Shown one piece after another: positions 59,409 through 64,000 of a stretch of DNA of 64,000 nt. The first letter of the stretch is position 1. The number at the start of each line of letters is the position of its first letter. The stretch is from NCBI RefSeq assembly GCF_014174475.1, contig NZ_JACJUD010000006.1, forward strand, positions 248,001 to 312,000, written 5' to 3'. This DNA comes from Aquipseudomonas ullengensis (GTDB lineage Bacteria > Pseudomonadota > Gammaproteobacteria > Pseudomonadales > Pseudomonadaceae). The notes beneath the pieces are model-generated. The model was not told the DNA's origin. It searched no databases and saw only the letters and a program-made list of their open reading frames with translations. A program made the translations under genes and the position numbers.

Positions 59409-60313
59409 ACCTTGCCCTCCAGCTCTTTGGCCTGGTTCTTGTTGAACAGGATGATCGGCACCATCAGGATCGCCAGCATCACCACCGCCAGGGCGGACGC
59501 CACCGGCCAGTCACGGTTGTTGAAGAACTCTTGCCACAGCACCTTGCCGATCATCAGCGTCTCGGGGCCGCCGAGCAGTTCCGGGATGACGAACTCGCCC
59601 ACCGCCGGAATGAACACCAGCATGGCGCCGGCAATGATGCCGTTCTTCGACAGCGGTACGGTGATCTTCCAGAAGTTGTTGAAGTTGCTCGAACCGAGGT
59701 CCGAAGCCGCTTCCAGCAGGCTCATGTCGTGCTTGACCAGGTTGGCGTAGAGCGGCAGCACCATGAACGGCAGGTACGAGTAAACGATACCGATGTACAC
59801 CGCCAGGTTGGTGTTGAGGATCTGCAGCGGCTCGTTGAGCACGCCCAGCCACATCAGGAAGGAGTTGAGCAGGCCGTTGTTGCTGAGGATGCCCATCCAG
59901 GCATAGACGCGGATCAGGATCGCGGTCCAGGTCGGCATCATGATCAGCAGCAGCAGGGTGGTCTGCGCTTCCTTGCTGGCGCGGGCGATGGCGTAGGCCA
60001 TTGGATAGCCGATCAGCAGGCACATCAGGGTGCTGATGAAGGCCATCTTCAGCGAGCCCAAGTAGGCCGCCAGGTACAGCTCATCTTCGGTGAGGAAGAC
60101 GTAGTTGCCCAGGTTGAGCACGATCGACAGCTGGTTTTCCGCCCAGGTGTAGATTTCCGTGTACGGCGGGATGGCCACGTCTGCTTCGGCGAAGCTGATC
60201 TTCAGAACGATGAAGAACGGCAGCAGGAAGAACAGGAACAGCCAAACGAAGGGGATGCCAATGACGGCGTGCCGCCCCCTCGGCAAGTATCTTTTCAGTT
60301 TGTGGATTTTCAT
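59405..60313 (-). CDS. spuG: Spermidine/putrescine ABC transporter permease SpuG (PotH-like)
   Basis: 302 residues, six membrane segments, basic N-terminus (MKIHKLKRYLPRGRHAVIG), EAA loop LEAASDLGSSNFNNFWKITVPLSKNGI near residue 210. It overlaps spuF and spuH by 4 bp on each side, so F-G-H are translationally coupled. Confidence 0.92.
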   Translation of the reverse strand: MKIHKLKRYLPRGRHAVIGIPFVWLFLFFLLPFFIVLKISFAEADVAIPPYTEIYTWAENQLSIVLNLGNYVFLTEDELYLAAYLGSLKMAFISTLMCLLIGYPMAYAIARASKEAQTTLLLLIMMPTWTAILIRVYAWMGILSNNGLLNSFLMWLGVLNEPLQILNTNLAVYIGIVYSYLPFMVLPLYANLVKHDMSLLEAASDLGSSNFNNFWKITVPLSKNGIIAGAMLVFIPAVGEFVIPELLGGPETLMIGKVLWQEFFNNRDWPVASALAVVMLAILMVPIILFNKNQAKELEGKV

Positions 60314-61464
60314 GCTTGCAGTACCACGCCGCTGTCATCTTCCCAGTACACGACAACCGAATCGTCCCAGGTCGGACGCTTGCCGCGGCGCTCGGCGTTG
60401 GCGATGAAGCACTGCACGACCTGGCCGGAAGTCAGTTTGACGTAGTACACCGAATGGCCGCCGAGGTAGGCGATGTCGTGTACGTGGCCTTTGCTCCAGT
60501 TGTAGTTGGCGTGCTCGTGGTCGGCTGGCAGCTCGGTGGCCATCAGCAGCTTTTCCGGACGCAGGGCATAGCTGACCGACTTGTTCTCGGCGCGGGTGCT
60601 GACGCCGTGGCCGATGTAGATCGGCTTGTCCAGCTGCGGGCAGTCGATCACCGCGTGGTCGGTTTCGTCAGTGGTGATCTGCCCATCGAACAGGTTGACG
60701 TTGCCGATGAATTCACAGACCAGGCGGCTCGCCGGGGTCTCGTAGATGTCCACCGGGCTACCGGTCTGGGCGATCCAGCCGAGGTGCATGATGGAAATGC
60801 GCTGGGCCATGGTCATGGCCTCTTCCTGGTCGTGGGTCACCATGACGCAGGTCACGCCGACGCGCTCGATGATCTCGACAAGCTCAAGCTGCATCTGCGA
60901 ACGCAGCTTCTTGTCCAAAGCACCCATCGGCTCATCAAGCAGCAGCAGCTTCGGGCTCTTGGCCAGCGAACGGGCCAGGGCCACGCGCTGACGCTGGCCA
61001 CCGGACAGCTGATGCGGCTTGCGCTTGGCGTACTGGGTCATGTGCACCAGCTTGAGCATCTCGGCCACGCGGGCTTCGATCTCGGCCTTGGGCATCTTGT
61101 CCTGTTGCAGGCCGAAGGCGATGTTCTGCGCCACGGTCATGTGCGGGAACAGCGCGTAGGACTGGAACATCATGTTGATCGGCCGCTCGTAGGGCGGCAT
61201 GTCGGTGATGTCCACGCCATCGAGCAGGATGCGCCCTTCGGTGGGGCGCTCGAAGCCGGCGAGCATGCGCAGCAGGGTCGACTTGCCCGAGCCGGAGCCA
61301 CCGAGCAGGGCGAAGATTTCACCCTTGTTGATGGTCAGCGAAACGTCGTCGACGGCGATGGTCTCATCGAACTTCTTGGTGACGCGATCGATTTTGACCA
61401 GCACTTCTTTCGGCTGCTGGTTGCCCTCTAGGGCTTTCTTGTAGGCGCTGGAGGCGACTGCCAT
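60310..61464 (-). CDS. spuF: Spermidine/putrescine ABC transporter ATPase SpuF (PotG-like)
   Basis: 384 residues. Walker A LGGSGSGKSTLL near residue 57, signature LSGGQRQR, Walker B LLLLDEPMGALD, switch His in VMVTHDQEEAM, and a C-terminal TOBE domain with ALRPEKLLMA. Start ATG 61464 (MAVASSAYKKALEG), with GGGAG upstream. Lies 143 bp downstream of spuE. Confidence 0.93.
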   Translation of the reverse strand: MAVASSAYKKALEGNQQPKEVLVKIDRVTKKFDETIAVDDVSLTINKGEIFALLGGSGSGKSTLLRMLAGFERPTEGRILLDGVDITDMPPYERPINMMFQSYALFPHMTVAQNIAFGLQQDKMPKAEIEARVAEMLKLVHMTQYAKRKPHQLSGGQRQRVALARSLAKSPKLLLLDEPMGALDKKLRSQMQLELVEIIERVGVTCVMVTHDQEEAMTMAQRISIMHLGWIAQTGSPVDIYETPASRLVCEFIGNVNLFDGQITTDETDHAVIDCPQLDKPIYIGHGVSTRAENKSVSYALRPEKLLMATELPADHEHANYNWSKGHVHDIAYLGGHSVYYVKLTSGQVVQCFIANAERRGKRPTWDDSVVVYWEDDSGVVLQA

Positions 61465-61512
61465 TTCCAAAACTCCCGGAAAATTGGGTCACAAGACCCG
61501 AACATTAAAACG

Positions 61513-61529
61513 GCTGCGCCGGGCGCAGC
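61513..61529. other. Intercistronic hairpin between spuE and spuF
   Basis: GCTGCGC and GCGCAGC arms with a 3-base loop. No T-run follows on the minus strand, so this is more likely a transcript-stabilising or processing hairpin than a terminator. Confidence 0.4.
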
Positions 61530-61607
61530 GATCCCGTGCCAGTGGCCGGCCAGCGACTCGCGTCGCGTAATGGCAGGACCGACCAGGCACAGTGGTAGGT
61601 GTGTCGC

Positions 61608-62702
61608 TTACTTGCCCGACTTGATCTTGCTCCAGGAGCGAGTCATCTGACGCATGATCTTCGGCGGCAACTCGGTCGAGACGTAAAGTTTGTCCAATAC
61701 CGCCTGCGATGGGTAGACCGACGGATCGTTACGCACTTCCTGGTCCATCAGCTCGCTCGCCTTGGGGTTGGGGTTGGCGTAACCGACGTAGTCGCTGACC
61801 TTGGCAATCACGGCCGGCTCGAGCAGGTAGTTGATGAAGGCGTGAGCTTCCTTGACGTTCTTCGCGTCAGCCGGGATGGCCAGCATGTCGAACCACAGGT
61901 TGGCGCCTTCCTTGGGAATGCTGTAGGCGATCTCGATGCCCTTGCCGGCTTCTTCGGCACGTGCAGCGGCCTGGAATACGTCGCCCGAGTAGCCGAAGGC
62001 CACGCAGACATCGCCGTTGGCCAGGTCGGCTACGTACTTCGAGGAGTGAAAGTAGGTGACGTAAGGACGCATGGCCAGCAGCTTGGCTTCGGCCTTGGTG
62101 TAGTCATCCGGGTTGGTGCTGCGCGGGTCGAGGCCCATGTAGTTGAGCACTGCCGGGAACATCTCGTCTGGCGAGTCCATGAAGGCCACGCCGCAGCTGG
62201 TGAGTTTCTTCAGGTTTTCCGGCTCGAAGAGCACGGCCCAGGAGTCGATCTTGTCGATACCGAGCACGGCTTTGACCTTCTCGACGTTGTAGCCGATGCC
62301 GTTGGTGCCCCACAGGTAGGGGACGGAATACTGGTTGCCCGGGTCGTTGACGTCGAGCTGCTTGAGCAGCGCCGGGTCGAGGTTCTGCCAGTTGGGCAGC
62401 AGCGAACGGTCAAGCTTCTGGAAAGCGCCCGCCTTGATCTGCTTGCCGAGGAAATGGTTGGACGGCACCACGATGTCGTAGCCGCTGCGGCCTGCCAGCA
62501 GCTTGCCTTCGAGAGTTTCGTTGGAGTCGAAGACGTCGTACCCCGGCTCGATGCCCGTGGCCTTCTTGAAATCGGCCAGGGTGGTTTCACCGATGTAGTC
62601 GGTCCAGTTGTAGATATGCACGATCGGCTCGGCCTGGGCCGCGCAGACCACGCCCAGGGTTGCCGCAAGGCTGATCAGGGTTTTGCGGAAGGGAATTCGC
62701 AC
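61608..62702 (-). CDS. spuE: Polyamine-binding protein SpuE-like
   Basis: 364-residue periplasmic protein. Signal peptide ends near AQA|EPIV. Polyamine-site pattern HIYNWTDYIGETTLADFKKATG, YDIVVPSNHFL and VPYLWGTNGIGYN are present. GTG start at 62702 (RIPFRKTLIS follows) with AGAGGA upstream. By order it equals PAO1 SpuE, the spermidine-preferring protein; the assignment of ligand to this paralogue is from synteny. Confidence 0.88.
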   Translation of the reverse strand: MRIPFRKTLISLAATLGVVCAAQAEPIVHIYNWTDYIGETTLADFKKATGIEPGYDVFDSNETLEGKLLAGRSGYDIVVPSNHFLGKQIKAGAFQKLDRSLLPNWQNLDPALLKQLDVNDPGNQYSVPYLWGTNGIGYNVEKVKAVLGIDKIDSWAVLFEPENLKKLTSCGVAFMDSPDEMFPAVLNYMGLDPRSTNPDDYTKAEAKLLAMRPYVTYFHSSKYVADLANGDVCVAFGYSGDVFQAAARAEEAGKGIEIAYSIPKEGANLWFDMLAIPADAKNVKEAHAFINYLLEPAVIAKVSDYVGYANPNPKASELMDQEVRNDPSVYPSQAVLDKLYVSTELPPKIMRQMTRSWSKIKSGK

Positions 62703-62881
62703 ACGTTGATCCTCTTTCTTGTTGATCTTGCAAGCCGCACCGCGGCCAAGGTTTGTGGGAAAAGTAGCTGTCGGTCCTGCGGCCAACCTAACCGTCGTCC
62801 AGCCGCCCGCGCACGGAGCTGTGTGGGGCTCGTGTGTAACGGCAGACAGAGTGGCTGTGGCGCATGGAACCTCCTGCGGGG

Positions 62882-62905
62882 CTCCGGCGGGAGCACCCGC
62901 CGGAG
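62882..62905. other. Strong intercistronic hairpin after spuD
   Basis: CTCCGGCGGG and CCCGCCGGAG form a perfect 10-bp stem with AGCA loop, 14 bp after the spuD stop. The downstream minus-strand sequence is GC-rich with no T-run, so read-through to spuE is expected, while the 3' end of spuD mRNA may be protected. Confidence 0.55.
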
Positions 62906-62918
62906 GGTGTCGCTGTTG

Positions 62919-64000
62919 TTATTTACCGGACTTGATAGTCGTCCAGCTGCGGGTCATGGTGCGCTGCACCTTGGCCGGCAGATCCGGGAAGGCATACAGC
63001 TTGGCCATGGTCGCTTCGCTCGGGTAGATGCCCGGGTCGTTGCGGATCGCCTCGTCAACCAGCGAGGTAGCCGCCGCGTTGCCGTTGGGGAACTGCACGA
63101 AGTTGGTGATCTCGGCCATCACTTCCGGCTTCATCAGGAAGTTCATGAAGGCGTAGGCGGCTTCGGTGTTTTCGGCGTCCTTCGGCATGGCGATCATGTC
63201 GAAGAAGGTACCGGCACCCTCTTTCGGAATGTTGTAGGCAACGGTCACGCCACCTTTGGCTTCTTCGGCGCGGGACTTGGCCTGGTACACGTCACCCGAG
63301 TAGCCAACTGCTACGCAGATGTTGCCGTTGGCCAGGTCGCCGATGTACTTGGAGCTGTGGAAGTAGGTCACGTACGGACGGATCTTGAGGAACAGCGCCT
63401 CGGCTTCCTTGAGCTCTTTCGGGTCCTGGCTGACCGGGCTGTAGCCCAGGTAGTGCAGGGCGATCGGCAGAATCTCGGTCGGCGAGTCGAGGAACGACAC
63501 ACCGCAAGCCTTCAGCTTCTCGATGTTTTCCGGCTTGAACAGCAGGTCCCAGGAGTCGACCGGCGCGTCGGCGCCCAGTACGGCCTTGACCTTCTCCGGG
63601 TTGAAACCGATGCCGATCGAGCCCCACATGTAGGGGAACGCGTACTGGTTACCCGGGTCGCTGACTTCCAGGGTCTTCATCAGGTCGGTGTTGAGGTTCT
63701 TCCAGTTCGGCAGCTTGGACTTGTCCAGCGGCTGGTAAACACCAGCCTTGATCTGCTTGGCCAGGAAGTTGTTCGACGGCACCACGATGTCGTAACCGGA
63801 TTTGCCGGCCAGGAGCTTGGCTTCGAGGGTCTCGTTGGAGTCGAAGACGTCATAGACGACCTTGATGCCGGTTTCCTTGGTGAACTTCTCGACCGTTTCC
63901 GGCGCGATGTAGTCCGACCAGTTGTATACGTGCAGCACCTTGCTGTCGGCCTGCGCCATGCCGGCTACGGCACCCGCCAGGGTCATGGCAAGCAGTGTTT
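62919..64000 (-). CDS. spuD: Polyamine-binding protein SpuD-like (start beyond the window)
   Basis: Periplasmic putrescine/spermidine-binding protein, at least 360 residues; the reading frame is open to the window end and the remaining few residues of the signal peptide (…TLLAMTLAGAVAGMAQA|DSK) are outside. Patterns HVYNWSDYIAPETVEKFTKETG, YDIVVPSNNFLAKQIKAG and FPYMWGSIGIGFN. It is clearly a paralogue of the spuE product (shared FHSSKY, TRSW, IKSGK blocks). By order it matches PAO1 SpuD, the putrescine binder. Confidence 0.88.
   Translation of the reverse strand, partial: TLLAMTLAGAVAGMAQADSKVLHVYNWSDYIAPETVEKFTKETGIKVVYDVFDSNETLEAKLLAGKSGYDIVVPSNNFLAKQIKAGVYQPLDKSKLPNWKNLNTDLMKTLEVSDPGNQYAFPYMWGSIGIGFNPEKVKAVLGADAPVDSWDLLFKPENIEKLKACGVSFLDSPTEILPIALHYLGYSPVSQDPKELKEAEALFLKIRPYVTYFHSSKYIGDLANGNICVAVGYSGDVYQAKSRAEEAKGGVTVAYNIPKEGAGTFFDMIAMPKDAENTEAAYAFMNFLMKPEVMAEITNFVQFPNGNAAATSLVDEAIRNDPGIYPSEATMAKLYAFPDLPAKVQRTMTRSWTTIKSGK

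Noticed and set aside
60316..61431. 371-codon plus-strand frame opposite spuF
   Set aside because: Antisense to an intact ABC ATPase gene; no recognisable fold.

Overview
The window is high-GC chromosomal DNA of a Pseudomonas, probably from the P. aeruginosa / mendocina / pseudoalcaligenes side of the genus. That placement rests on protein identity by reading and on gene order. From memory, most of the window runs in the order of P. aeruginosa PAO1 genes PA0300 to PA0357, read backwards: mutM, ilvD, folA, thyA-lgt, ptsP-rppH, ilvA-rpiA, an acetylpolyamine amidohydrolase with its polyamine ABC transporter, serA, a HacB-like acylase and the spu polyamine transporter. I could not align anything, so the synteny is recollection plus inference. 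No rRNA, tRNA, CRISPR, prophage or transposase gene was seen.

Region by region. 1-12 kb: housekeeping genes (mutM partial, an HDOD protein, rlmI, ilvD, folA), a secreted polyester-hydrolase-like enzyme, a diguanylate cyclase, and an overlapping pair made of a DUF2868 membrane protein and a DUF3482 GTPase. 12-21.5 kb: a DMT exporter with a divergent LysR gene, then a 2-aminoethylphosphonate (AEP) operon on the minus strand in the order ATPase, fused permease, phnX, binding protein, FAD oxidase, HD-domain oxygenase. A phosphonate-type LysR gene precedes it. 21.5-30.6 kb: thyA, lgt, a TauE/SafE permease, an NRDE protein, a chemoreceptor, and several small enzymes and hypotheticals. 30.7-36 kb: serA divergent from a D-2-hydroxyglutarate dehydrogenase gene, then an FAH-family enzyme and an SdiA-regulated-domain protein. 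35.8-42 kb: a polyamine ABC transporter operon ending in an acetylpolyamine amidohydrolase gene, followed by an AraC regulator. 42-47.7 kb: a second SdiA-regulated-domain protein, a YegP-like protein, and a guanidinobutyrase cluster (LysR regulator, gbuA, NTF2-like protein, NCS1 permease). 47.8-54.8 kb: rpiA, ilvA, two small membrane proteins, a HAD phosphatase, rppH and ptsP. 54.8-64 kb: an AraC regulator divergent from a HacB-like N-acyl-homoserine-lactone acylase gene, then the spuH-G-F-E-D polyamine uptake operon, cut by the window end within spuD.

A theme is acquisition of amine-type nitrogen (and phosphorus) sources: AEP, acetylpolyamines and polyamines through two complete ABC systems, and guanidinobutyrate. 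The transported compounds feed hydrolases encoded in the same operons. Each of these loci carries a clear inverted repeat at the expected operator position. Many intergenic gaps hold interspersed palindromic repeats of two main families, one starting TGTAGGAGCC and one starting GTAGGGYGG.
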